A program made the position numbers and the translations under genes. The notes beneath the pieces are model-generated. The model searched no databases, was not told the DNA's origin, and saw nothing but the letters and a program-made list of their open reading frames with translations. Below are positions 8,305 to 16,046 of a stretch of DNA of 64,000 nucleotides, piece by piece (position 1 is the stretch's first letter; every line of letters begins with the position of its first letter). This stretch comes from an uncultured Lachnospiraceae bacterium (GTDB lineage Bacteria > Bacillota > Clostridia > Lachnospirales > Lachnospiraceae): assembly GCA_910584695.1 (NCBI GenBank), contig CAJUBR010000003.1, positions 22,483-86,482 of the forward strand, read 5' to 3'.

Positions 8305-8607
8305 TTATTCGTCATCTTCAAAAAAATTATCCGATATATTATAATCCGCCTGCTCCGTCATCTCTTCTTCATTTTCATCCGTATCCGTTTGTTCTGATTC
8401 CGTCTGTTCTTCTTTCTTACTTTCTTTTTGATTCATAGAGCGCTGCAAGATTTCAACACACAAGGTGCCAATTACATAAAATATAACAATTACACCTAAT
8501 AAAATCAATAAAGAAACCGTTACATTCTTATTTGTTTTCATATTTACAACCAATGTCACCAAACCTGCAAGTAAAACAATAAATGCTCTCAAATATCGAT
8601 ACTTCAT
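8305..8607 (-). CDS. small two-TM membrane protein between cheD and sigD
   Basis: 100 residues with two closely spaced hydrophobic segments (about 7-22 and 28-55) and a strongly acidic cytoplasmic-type tail (Glu/Asp/Gln-rich, about 62-100). No named family recognised. The start at 8607 (MKYRYL) is preferred because the region upstream of it is taken up by a stem-loop (8621-8654); no strong ribosome binding site is visible. It lies 23 bases upstream of sigD and may be cotranscribed with it. Confidence 0.6.
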   Translation of the reverse strand: MKYRYLRAFIVLLAGLVTLVVNMKTNKNVTVSLLILLGVIVIFYVIGTLCVEILQRSMNQKESKKEEQTESEQTDTDENEEEMTEQADYNISDNFFEDDE

Positions 8608-8620
8608 AATTTGCACCGAG

Positions 8621-8743
8621 CCTATCAACCATAAGCCTGCTTATATCTGATAGGTACAAACACAAAGGGTAAAAGATGTGTGTTTGCATACGCTCCCTTT
8701 CCTTTATTTTTCCTTTACTAATATAATGATTAAATCATTATAT
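8621..8743 (-). promoter_or_regulatory. array of three stem-loops between cheD and the sigD segment
   Basis: Three inverted repeats follow each other in about 120 bases. At 8721-8743, ATATAATGAT and ATCATTATAT flank three bases, overlapping the cheD stop. At 8657-8686 lies CAAACACA with TGTGTTTG. At 8621-8654 CCTATCA pairs with TGATAGG, with an inner ATAAGC/GCTTAT. None is followed by a good T-run on the minus strand, so simple termination is not indicated; RNA processing, stability control or a protein site are possible. I see no convincing promoter here. Confidence 0.55.
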
Positions 8744-9223
8744 GCTCTTTTCTGCTTTTCCGGCTGAACGAATCAACAGTTTTTTGGAAACCGGATCAAA
8801 GACAATGGTCCGTCCATAATCTGCTCCGGTATCTTCCGAAACGATCCGAATGCCATAAGCCTTTAATACCTCTTTTACCGCGATTACATTACGATCGCCT
8901 ATACTTCCCATATCCGATTTTCCCGTAAACTGAAACATCGTTGCTCCCCCTGCAATCTTTGCAATAAGAGCCTGCCGCATCACACCCATCCTTTCCAATG
9001 CGTGTATCAAATCTTCAATTCCCGTATCCGCAAATTTGGCACGGTTCTCGTTGTTTTTTATTCCCTTACTGGAGGGAAGCATAATATGTACCAGTCCACA
9101 TATATCATTTAACGTATTATATAACACTATACCAACACACGAACCTAATCCGATTGTAGTAATCTGATCCGGTGCACGACACACTTTTAAATCCGCTATA
9201 CCAACTTTAATTATTTCTCCCAT
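8738..9223 (-). CDS. cheD: CheD chemoreceptor glutamine deamidase
   Basis: 161-residue CheD. The catalytic Cys is in GLGSCVGIVLY (about residue 30) and the catalytic His in GLVHIMLP (about 46), followed by the conserved KFADTGI and AKIAGGATMF segments. It deamidates receptor Gln residues and, in B. subtilis, binds CheC and boosts its phosphatase activity. The start at 9223 (MGEII) begins one base after the cheC stop; the in-frame TTG upstream overlaps cheC. Confidence 0.95.
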   Translation of the reverse strand: MGEIIKVGIADLKVCRAPDQITTIGLGSCVGIVLYNTLNDICGLVHIMLPSSKGIKNNENRAKFADTGIEDLIHALERMGVMRQALIAKIAGGATMFQFTGKSDMGSIGDRNVIAVKEVLKAYGIRIVSEDTGADYGRTIVFDPVSKKLLIRSAGKAEKSI

Positions 9224-9224
9224 A

Positions 9225-9842
9225 TCAGTATCCAATCCCTAATGACTTAAAAATATGATTAAATGAATCTTCATCTGCTACAAACAGGAGAAGACCATTA
9301 ATCGGTCTTTCATTATCTAAAAATTTAGAATCAATAATCAATGCTTTATCACCAATCTGTCCTAATTCACTAATCGGCATGCTCAAAACAGAAGCTGCCA
9401 TGTCAATACAAATGGCAGGAGGATCTGTATGCAGATGAAAGTTTGCAAGAGTACAGATTGAGGAAATATAGGAACTCATCAGAATATTCCCAATTTCTTT
9501 CAAGGCCGACTTATCCATATGGTCAAATTCATTAAATTCCTCTGAATCATTTTTCCCAAGCATTGTATAAATAAGATTTTTGGCTTCCTCTAACTCCAGG
9601 ATAAACAATGTCATTCCGCTTATGTCTCCCTCGAAATGAGTCAGAACCGCTGCAACAATTGTATCTGCTCCGCCTACCAAATCCGGTATTTCATTAAAGT
9701 CCAACACCTTTACGACCGGCATTTCTAAACGCAGATTGGAATTCAGCATAACGGAAAGTGCAGTCGTCGCATTTCCCGCCCCAATATTACCAATCTCACG
9801 TAACACATCCATTTTTGTACTGTTCATTTCATCATATGACAT
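9225..9842 (-). CDS. cheC: CheC CheY-P phosphatase
   Basis: 205-residue CheC with both phosphatase-type half-sites: the first around REIGNIGAGNATTAL (about 15-29) and the second around KEIGNILMSSYISSI (about 115-129), each with the conserved Glu and Asn and a Pro about 20 residues on. It hydrolyses CheY-P and partners CheD in the adaptation system of Firmicutes. It lies 8 bases after cheW and abuts cheD, so the CheC-CheD pair is coexpressed. Confidence 0.95.
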   Translation of the reverse strand: MSYDEMNSTKMDVLREIGNIGAGNATTALSVMLNSNLRLEMPVVKVLDFNEIPDLVGGADTIVAAVLTHFEGDISGMTLFILELEEAKNLIYTMLGKNDSEEFNEFDHMDKSALKEIGNILMSSYISSICTLANFHLHTDPPAICIDMAASVLSMPISELGQIGDKALIIDSKFLDNERPINGLLLFVADEDSFNHIFKSLGIGY

Positions 9843-9850
9843 ATTATCAC

Positions 9851-10300
9851 CTACCCATTATCAAGTTCGGAAATAATCCCCTGAATATTCAGTAAAGAAA
9901 TTAACGTATCTTTGTACTTACCTACTCCCAGTAAATTCATTCCCTGTTCATCATAAACTGTTTTTTCAATATTTTCCTCTTCCAGCGTAACAACCTCATG
10001 CACTTCGTCAACCAGAATCCCTATTTTTGCATTGCTCTCTGGTTTTACAATGATAATCCGTGTCGCATTTGTATTTTCTCTTTGCTCTAAGCCGAATTTA
10101 AGTCGTAAATTCATCACCGGAATAATCTCACCACGCAGATTAATAACGCCGGCAAAATAAGACTGTGCTTTCGGAACCCTTGTGATCTGCTGCATACGTA
10201 CAATGTTGTCAACAAAGGAAATGTCAATCCCATACTGTTCGTTGTCTAATTTTACTACAATATACTGCTTTAACCCATTTGCAACTACATTTTCATCCAT
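9851..10300 (-). CDS. cheW: CheW chemotaxis coupling protein
   Basis: 149-residue single CheW domain, linking chemoreceptors to CheA. Typical segments are YGIDISFVDNIVRM near the N-terminus, the core GVINLRGEIIPVMNLR (about 51-66) and IGILVDEVHEVV. It lies 14 bases after cheA and 8 before cheC. No cheV is present in the window. Confidence 0.96.
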   Translation of the reverse strand: MDENVVANGLKQYIVVKLDNEQYGIDISFVDNIVRMQQITRVPKAQSYFAGVINLRGEIIPVMNLRLKFGLEQRENTNATRIIIVKPESNAKIGILVDEVHEVVTLEEENIEKTVYDEQGMNLLGVGKYKDTLISLLNIQGIISELDNG

Positions 10301-10314
10301 AATATGTATCCCTC

Positions 10315-12363
10315 CTATACCAATGAATTTGAATCAATAATCAATGCAACCTCACCATCACCAAGAATCGTGGCTCCACTAATCATCTTATGAATATTGA
10401 TATACTTACCAAGAGGCTTAATTACAATCTCCTGCTGTCCTAGCAGATTATCAATTACAAGCCCTGTCTGTTTGTCACCCTTCTTAACGATTACAACAAC
10501 CAGATTCTCCGGCTCTGCATCACTTGGAGGACAATCTAACATCTCATCCAGTCTTACAATCGGAATCACACTCCCACGCAGATTGATTACTTCTTTTTGC
10601 TGCACATACTTAATCTCGTCAACCAACACATCTTCTATTGTAACGATGGAATTTAGAGGTATTGCATACTTTTCTCCCCTGATCTCTACCATAAGTGCCT
10701 GAATAATAGCCAGCGTAAGAGGCAGTCGCACGGTGAACTTCGTTCCCTCACCAAGTTTGGTGGATACTTCTACATCACCACCTAACCCTTCTATTTTATT
10801 CTTTACTACATCAAGACCAACACCACGCCCTGATACATCTGATATTTTTTCAGCAGTAGAAAATGCCGGACGGAATAACAAATCAATTGCTTCTTTCTCA
10901 CTTAACATTTCCGCCTGCTCCTCTGTAATATGCCCTTTCTTGATTGCAGAAGCTTTTACTTTCTCAACATCAATACCAGCACCGTCATCTTCTACTTCAA
11001 TAGTTACATTATTACCATCCTGATACGCATTTAGCTGGATGGTTCCTACCTGTGGTTTACCGAGCTTTAGTCGTTCTACGGTAGGCTCCAGTCCATGATC
11101 TGCAGAATTACGAAGCATATGCATCAAAGGATCTCCAATTTCATCAATTACAGTACGGTCTAACTCCGTATCTTCACCCGTCATAATCAACTCCATCTCT
11201 TTTCCGAGTTTCTTAGACAAATCACGGATCATCCGAGGAAAACGATTTACAACACTCTCAATCGGTACCATCCGCACTTTCATTACGGATTCATGTATAT
11301 TGGTAGTGATTCTTTCCAGATATTCAATCTGCTCGTTAAAACTCTGCATGGAAGTATCACTATCCTCCTGATTGCTTACAGAAACAAGACCGTTTTTTGC
11401 AATAATCAGCTCACTGACTAGATTCATCAAAACATCCAGTTTTTCAATATCAACACGTACCGAACGATTCGCAACCGCCTTTCCGCCTGTTTTAGAAGAA
11501 GTCTTTTTCTTTACTTCTTCCTTTTTGTCTGCTTTCTTTTCCTCTTCCTGAACAGAACTAACAACTACCACATCATCCGGTATCTCATACTCCTCAATTA
11601 CAACCTCTTTAATCTCGGATACATTGGCGATCACTTTCTTTACTTCCTCTAACGGCTTTTCCGAAACAATCAAAATTGAGAAATCAAAATCAAACTTCTC
11701 ATCTTCAATATCCTGAACGGAAGGAACGGATTTAATAATTTCTCCAATACCTTCAACGCCTTTAAATACTAAGAAAGCCCTTGCTGCCTTTAAAATACAT
11801 CCCTCATCAACATATATGGTTGCCCCGTAAACATTCTTTTTATCTGATTTTGCCTCCACAATTGCATTCTTTTCAAAATCAGCAATATTAATACGAAGAA
11901 ATTTACGTTTATCTCCTTCCTCTACAGGCTTATTTTCCTGTTTTACTTCGGGAGTCTTTTCTTTTTCAGATTCCCCTCCTTCTGCCTCCAAACAGGCATT
12001 TAACAAACCGATAATCTCATCATTGTCATTCTCACCCTCATTTGAAGTTTCCGTAATACAAGCCAAATACTCCTCAATTGCATCCAGACACTTGAATACC
12101 ACATCTACAAGATCCGGTGTAACTTTCATCTTACCGTTCCGGATTTCAGAAAAAACATTCTCCATATCATGTGTCAAACGCTGCATCCGTTTAAATCCCA
12201 TTGTTCCTGCCATACCTTTTAACGAATGAGCTGCTCGGAATATCTCATTAATCGTATCAATGTTATCCGGCTCCGCTTCTAATACAAGAACCTGATCGTT
12301 CAACGTCTGCAAATGTTCCTGTGTCTCATCAATAAAAATCTCAAGATATTGACTTAAATCCAT
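10315..12363 (-). CDS. cheA: CheA chemotaxis histidine kinase
   Basis: 682-residue CheA with domains in the usual order: HPt with phospho-His H46 (RAAHSLKG), a P2-like CheY/CheB-binding region (about 155-270), a Lys-rich linker, the dimerisation domain (about 300-360), the HATPase domain with N box (HMLRNSADHGLE), G1 (DDGAGID) and G2 (SGRGVGLDV) motifs, and a C-terminal CheW-like domain (about 545-682). It phosphorylates CheY. It begins 2 bases after cheB. Confidence 0.97.
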   Translation of the reverse strand: MDLSQYLEIFIDETQEHLQTLNDQVLVLEAEPDNIDTINEIFRAAHSLKGMAGTMGFKRMQRLTHDMENVFSEIRNGKMKVTPDLVDVVFKCLDAIEEYLACITETSNEGENDNDEIIGLLNACLEAEGGESEKEKTPEVKQENKPVEEGDKRKFLRINIADFEKNAIVEAKSDKKNVYGATIYVDEGCILKAARAFLVFKGVEGIGEIIKSVPSVQDIEDEKFDFDFSILIVSEKPLEEVKKVIANVSEIKEVVIEEYEIPDDVVVVSSVQEEEKKADKKEEVKKKTSSKTGGKAVANRSVRVDIEKLDVLMNLVSELIIAKNGLVSVSNQEDSDTSMQSFNEQIEYLERITTNIHESVMKVRMVPIESVVNRFPRMIRDLSKKLGKEMELIMTGEDTELDRTVIDEIGDPLMHMLRNSADHGLEPTVERLKLGKPQVGTIQLNAYQDGNNVTIEVEDDGAGIDVEKVKASAIKKGHITEEQAEMLSEKEAIDLLFRPAFSTAEKISDVSGRGVGLDVVKNKIEGLGGDVEVSTKLGEGTKFTVRLPLTLAIIQALMVEIRGEKYAIPLNSIVTIEDVLVDEIKYVQQKEVINLRGSVIPIVRLDEMLDCPPSDAEPENLVVVIVKKGDKQTGLVIDNLLGQQEIVIKPLGKYINIHKMISGATILGDGEVALIIDSNSLV

Positions 12364-12365
12364 AA

Positions 12366-12962
12366 TTAACGCACCCCCGCTTTTTTCATAATCGCTTTAC
12401 TAATTTCTTCTAATGGCAAAACGGCATCTGCCATGCCACCTTCAACAATTGCTCTTGGCATCCCATATACTACACAGGATTCTTCATTCTGGGCAATTGT
12501 ATAAATCTTTTGATTTTCCTTTAGTTTTTTAATACCAGTAAATCCATCTGAACCCATACCGGTAAGCACTACACAAATCACCATATCAAATGCCAACGGA
12601 ATCAGACTTTCAAATGTAATATTTGCACATGGTCTTAATCCATTTACCGGTTCTTCATCACTTTCACGAAAGACAAGCATATTCTTCATATTCCTGACCA
12701 ACTGCATATGTCTTCCTCCTCGTGCCAGATATACATGCCCTTTTTCCAGGATTTCACCATTCTCTGCCTCGCTTACCGCAATATCACAAACTTCATTGAG
12801 TCTCTCTGCTAATGATGTGGTAAATCCCTTCGGCATATGCTGTACAATCACTACCGGTGCATCTAAATTCTTATCCAGCATAGGAATTAATTTATGTAAT
12901 GCTTTGGGTCCACCTGTTGAACTGGCAATTACGACAAGTTTCTTAATTATACTGTCTGCCAT
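12366..12962 (-). CDS. cheB: CheB methylesterase domain protein lacking the receiver
   Basis: 198 residues covering only the catalytic CheB_methylest domain. The Ser-His-Asp triad is visible as S15 (ASSTGGP), H42 (VQHMPKGF) and D139 (GMGSDG). Canonical CheB is about 350 residues with an N-terminal CheY-like receiver that holds the enzyme inactive until CheA phosphorylates it; that part is absent and no receiver is encoded immediately upstream. The region upstream instead contains a terminator and a promoter-like region. Activity may thus be constitutive or controlled at transcription. The first gene of the che segment. Confidence 0.93.
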   Translation of the reverse strand: MADSIIKKLVVIASSTGGPKALHKLIPMLDKNLDAPVVIVQHMPKGFTTSLAERLNEVCDIAVSEAENGEILEKGHVYLARGGRHMQLVRNMKNMLVFRESDEEPVNGLRPCANITFESLIPLAFDMVICVVLTGMGSDGFTGIKKLKENQKIYTIAQNEESCVVYGMPRAIVEGGMADAVLPLEEISKAIMKKAGVR

Positions 12963-12991
12963 ATTGTCCCCCTATAGCTTTTAATAAAATA

Positions 12992-13040
12992 ATTATAACA
13001 AATCCTACTCTACACATAAGTGTATAATGATATTATACAC
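12992..13040 (-). promoter_or_regulatory. candidate cheB promoter with upstream palindrome
   Basis: On the minus strand an extended -10 element TGTTATAAT (TATAAT at 12992-12997) precedes cheB by about 30 bases; the -35 match is poor. About 25-45 bases upstream lies GTGTATAAT-N3-ATTATACAC (13020-13040), a perfect 9-base inverted repeat suited to a dimeric regulator. A second small repeat, TACAC/GTGTA, overlaps it at about 13010-13024. Regulator unknown. Confidence 0.55.
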
Positions 13041-13090
13041 AATTATTTTATAAAAATAAAGTATGATATTTCCTTTTATCTCTTTGAAGA

Positions 13091-13145
13091 TAAAAAACTG
13101 TTACACAAAAAATGTTACTTTAAAACATTTCTTTGTGCAACAGTT
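13091..13145 (-). terminator. intrinsic terminator between ycgR and cheB
   Basis: A nearly perfect stem of about 21 pairs (arms 13096-13116 and 13124-13145) with a short loop is followed on the minus strand by six T. It begins about 10 bases after the ycgR stop codon. It separates the structural flagellar genes from the che/sigD genes. Confidence 0.85.
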
Positions 13146-13154
13146 CTTCTATGA

Positions 13155-13883
13155 TTACTGTCCAATTCCCTTCGCACGTTTTTTTCTCTGTTCATCAAAA
13201 ATAAACCGGATAATCTTTTCACGCAGCTTTTGTTCCATCTTCCAAAACATCAAATGGTGATCAAATAAAGTCGGATTTTTCTGGTTTCGCTCAGACCGGA
13301 GCAAAACAGCAAATGCATGAATTGTTTCTCTTTTATCATTCACTGTCAAATCAAAACATACCTGAAAAACGGAATTCCTTTCTTCTCTGAAAGAGGACAC
13401 ACACCAAATCCCACCACCACTCAAATCTAACATTGTGCCTCCTTTCCATTCCACCGTCACTTCATCTATATCACATCTTGCCTGTTCTTCCAACATTTTC
13501 TGCTCTACATCATTTAAAACATGATATTTTAACGGCTGCGTACAAGAAAGCCGAAAATATTCTCTTCTTTGAATCTTTTCCAAATCCGTTTTCTGGGTAA
13601 TCTCCATTAAAAACAGTTCATCCTGCCGGTAACGTCCGGTCACCTCAACCTGACATTGCAGCAATCCTTTTTTTGAATAAAAAGTTGCATAAAACTCCTG
13701 TCCAATACCAAGAGGAATCACCTTTCCTTCCCTAATTGGCATGGAAACCAGATATTCCCCACTTTGTGATTCATCCAGAACCTGACTGATATAAATAGGC
13801 AGTCTTTTATCCGGAGTCTCCGGCAAATCCGTTTCAATTTTCTTCAATTCCAGCTTATCACCAATGGTAATCATACTATCCAT
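13155..13883 (-). CDS. ycgR: PilZ-domain c-di-GMP-binding flagellar brake (YcgR/YpfA/DgrA type)
   Basis: 242 residues with an N-terminal YcgR-like domain (about 10-95) and a C-terminal PilZ domain. The c-di-GMP motif is seen as QRREYFRL (RxxxR type, about 105-112) and the second motif as DLSGGGIW (about 153-160). Such proteins slow or stop flagellar rotation when c-di-GMP is high; YpfA/DgrA interacts with MotA in B. subtilis. It follows flhG by 5 bases and is the last gene before a strong terminator. The start could be the ATG at 13883 or the one three codons later. Confidence 0.9.
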   Translation of the reverse strand: MDSMITIGDKLELKKIETDLPETPDKRLPIYISQVLDESQSGEYLVSMPIREGKVIPLGIGQEFYATFYSKKGLLQCQVEVTGRYRQDELFLMEITQKTDLEKIQRREYFRLSCTQPLKYHVLNDVEQKMLEEQARCDIDEVTVEWKGGTMLDLSGGGIWCVSSFREERNSVFQVCFDLTVNDKRETIHAFAVLLRSERNQKNPTLFDHHLMFWKMEQKLREKIIRFIFDEQRKKRAKGIGQ

Positions 13884-13888
13884 ATCCC

Positions 13889-14770
13889 TTAACCCCTATT
13901 CTTTTTCGATCTAATAAATTCAAGAAGTACCCTTGCAATTCCCATTTTCTTGTCTTCCTCAAAGGGAAGTTCCAACAAATTACTACAAATTTCCCTAATC
14001 CTGACTGCCGGCTCACTATTCGGCACACTGATGGAGATGGGACTTTGTTCAATTACACCGTCTCCCATTCTTTTATCCTGAGGAATATAACCCAGATAGT
14101 CCAACCGGATATTCAAAAACTTGGATACCACAATGCTGATTTTCTCATAGATTTCCCTTCCTTCCTCTTCACTTTCCACACGGTTTGTTATCACTTTGAT
14201 GAATTTATTCTTCCTGTCAAACTCTTTGTTCCGGTTTACCGCCTTTAGCAGAGAGTATGCATCTGTAATCGATGTAGGTTCCGGTGTTACAATCAGTAAT
14301 ACTTCCGGTGATGTCAATACAAATTCAAGAACGGAATCCGAGATTCCGGCACCGGTATCTATGATCACCACATCATATAGATTATCCAGCTTAACCAGTT
14401 TCGCAATCAGCTTTTTTAACTGTCCCTTCTCCAGATTCACTAAATCCTGAACTCCGGACCCTCCTGAAATAAAACCGATTCCCATAGGACCTTCCGTAAT
14501 GATCTCTTCGATTGTTCGGTTGTTAAAAACCAAATCCACTAAATTATACCGTGGGCGGATTCCCAGCATCACCTCAACATTTGCCAATCCGAAATCTGCA
14601 TCTAAAATCACCACTTTTTCCCCTTGCTTTCTAAGTTCCAATGCAAGATTTACAGATACACTGGTTTTACCGACTCCGCCTTTTCCGCTGGTAACCGCTA
14701 TGACTCTGGCAGATGAGGTCTTTTCCTTTAATAATTCCATTTTTTCTCGTAATTTATCTGCCTGATCCAT
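13889..14770 (-). CDS. flhG: FlhG (YlxH) MinD-like ATPase, flagellar number regulator
   Basis: 293-residue ParA/MinD-family ATPase. The deviant Walker A KGGVGKT is at about residues 30-36, with the switch region DADFGLANV and Walker B-like VVIIDTGAGIS. The C-terminal part ends in basic residues rather than a clear amphipathic MinD helix. With FlhF it sets flagellar number and placement, and stimulates FlhF GTPase. The gene overlaps the end of flhF by 17 bases, the usual coupling. Confidence 0.95.
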   Translation of the reverse strand: MDQADKLREKMELLKEKTSSARVIAVTSGKGGVGKTSVSVNLALELRKQGEKVVILDADFGLANVEVMLGIRPRYNLVDLVFNNRTIEEIITEGPMGIGFISGGSGVQDLVNLEKGQLKKLIAKLVKLDNLYDVVIIDTGAGISDSVLEFVLTSPEVLLIVTPEPTSITDAYSLLKAVNRNKEFDRKNKFIKVITNRVESEEEGREIYEKISIVVSKFLNIRLDYLGYIPQDKRMGDGVIEQSPISISVPNSEPAVRIREICSNLLELPFEEDKKMGIARVLLEFIRSKKNRG

Positions 14771-16046
14771 AGCCTTCGCCTCCTCCTAATACCTGTTTGG
14801 CGATAATCTGTGGATTCATCACCTCAATATCGTCGGGAACATTCTGTCCATAGGATATATAAGATAACGGCATCCCGGTATCGAGTTTAACGTTTAATAT
14901 ATTACCAATTGCACTGGTTTCATCTAATTTGGTAAAAATCAAGCTGTATTCTGTCATATCTTCATATAATGCAGTAATATTTTTCAAATCTGTATATTTT
15001 GTAGTTGCACTTAAAACCAAATAGGTTAAAATACTATACTTAGAAAATGCTTCAAATAATGCCTTTAAGTCATCAATCTGTGCTTTATTCTTATGAGAGC
15101 GCCCCGCTGTATCTACAAGAATATAATCATATTCCTTGTATTGGGGCAAAAATTCCTCCAAATCCTTTGGTTCATATATAATTTCCACCGGAATTGATAA
15201 AATATTGGCATATGTCTTAATCTGTTCTACCGCAGCAATCCGATACGTATCTGCTGTAAAAATCGCAATCTTTTTCTTTTCTTCTAAGATCAGTTTTGAA
15301 GAAAGCTTTGCAATTGTAGTTGTTTTACCTACTCCCGTTGGTCCTACAAAAAAAATCACCTTTGGTTTCTTATCCTCTTTATCAAAAGAAATCGGTTTTG
15401 TCTGCCCTAATTTTAGTATGATCTTTTGATAGACACAAGCCAACATATCGTCTAAAGTGCGGATATTTCTGGCATGGGTAATTTCATCTAGAATCTGTTT
15501 TGCGTACGGATAAGAAACTTCACTATTTGTTAACTGCTCTATGATTAAGTCAATCGACTTACTTTTCAGGCTATCCTTTTGGGAATCATCTTTTTTCTTC
15601 TCCTCAGGCTCTTTATCATCCTTAGCACTTTTATCATCCTCTTCTTTTGTTTCCTGTTTGACTGATGCTTTGGAATCCATTTTCTTTTCCTCTATTTTTT
15701 GTGATTCAATCTGCTGCTCTAACAATTTAGCAAGACTGTTAAGCTTCTCTTCTAACTCCTTTTCCTCTTTGGCATCCGGGCTTTCTTTTTTTAGCTCCGG
15801 ATGAAGTTTTTCATCAATCTGGGCATTAAACTGGGAAGATACTCCACTTTCTGTCTGTTTTTTCTCTTTATCGTTTGCTTCATCTACTGCCGCAGTTACT
15901 TCCACAACCGTTTTTCGAAACATCTTAAAAAGACCTTTGGGCTTCATCGTTTTAATATTCATCACAATCGCATTATTTCCCAAATCTTCCTTTGCCAGCA
16001 TAATTGCATCTGTCTCTGTATTTGCCCTAAATTTTTTAATTACCAT
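14754..16046 (-). CDS. flhF: FlhF SRP-type flagellar GTPase
   Basis: 430 residues. An N-terminal basic B domain is followed by a long charged Lys/Glu/Asp linker (about 70-160), and then the NG GTPase core with P-loop GPTGVGKTTT (about 233-242), TADTYRIAAVEQ and DTAGRSH, and the TKLDET specificity motif. FlhF recruits the first flagellar basal-body parts to the membrane. It overlaps flhA by 11 bases and flhG by 17. Confidence 0.96.
   Translation of the reverse strand: MVIKKFRANTETDAIMLAKEDLGNNAIVMNIKTMKPKGLFKMFRKTVVEVTAAVDEANDKEKKQTESGVSSQFNAQIDEKLHPELKKESPDAKEEKELEEKLNSLAKLLEQQIESQKIEEKKMDSKASVKQETKEEDDKSAKDDKEPEEKKKDDSQKDSLKSKSIDLIIEQLTNSEVSYPYAKQILDEITHARNIRTLDDMLACVYQKIILKLGQTKPISFDKEDKKPKVIFFVGPTGVGKTTTIAKLSSKLILEEKKKIAIFTADTYRIAAVEQIKTYANILSIPVEIIYEPKDLEEFLPQYKEYDYILVDTAGRSHKNKAQIDDLKALFEAFSKYSILTYLVLSATTKYTDLKNITALYEDMTEYSLIFTKLDETSAIGNILNVKLDTGMPLSYISYGQNVPDDIEVMNPQIIAKQVLGGGEGYGSGR

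Noticed and set aside
8621..8743. c-di-GMP (GEMM) riboswitch before the sigD segment
   Set aside because: The conserved GEMM cores and tetraloop-receptor sequences are not present; only simple inverted repeats are seen.
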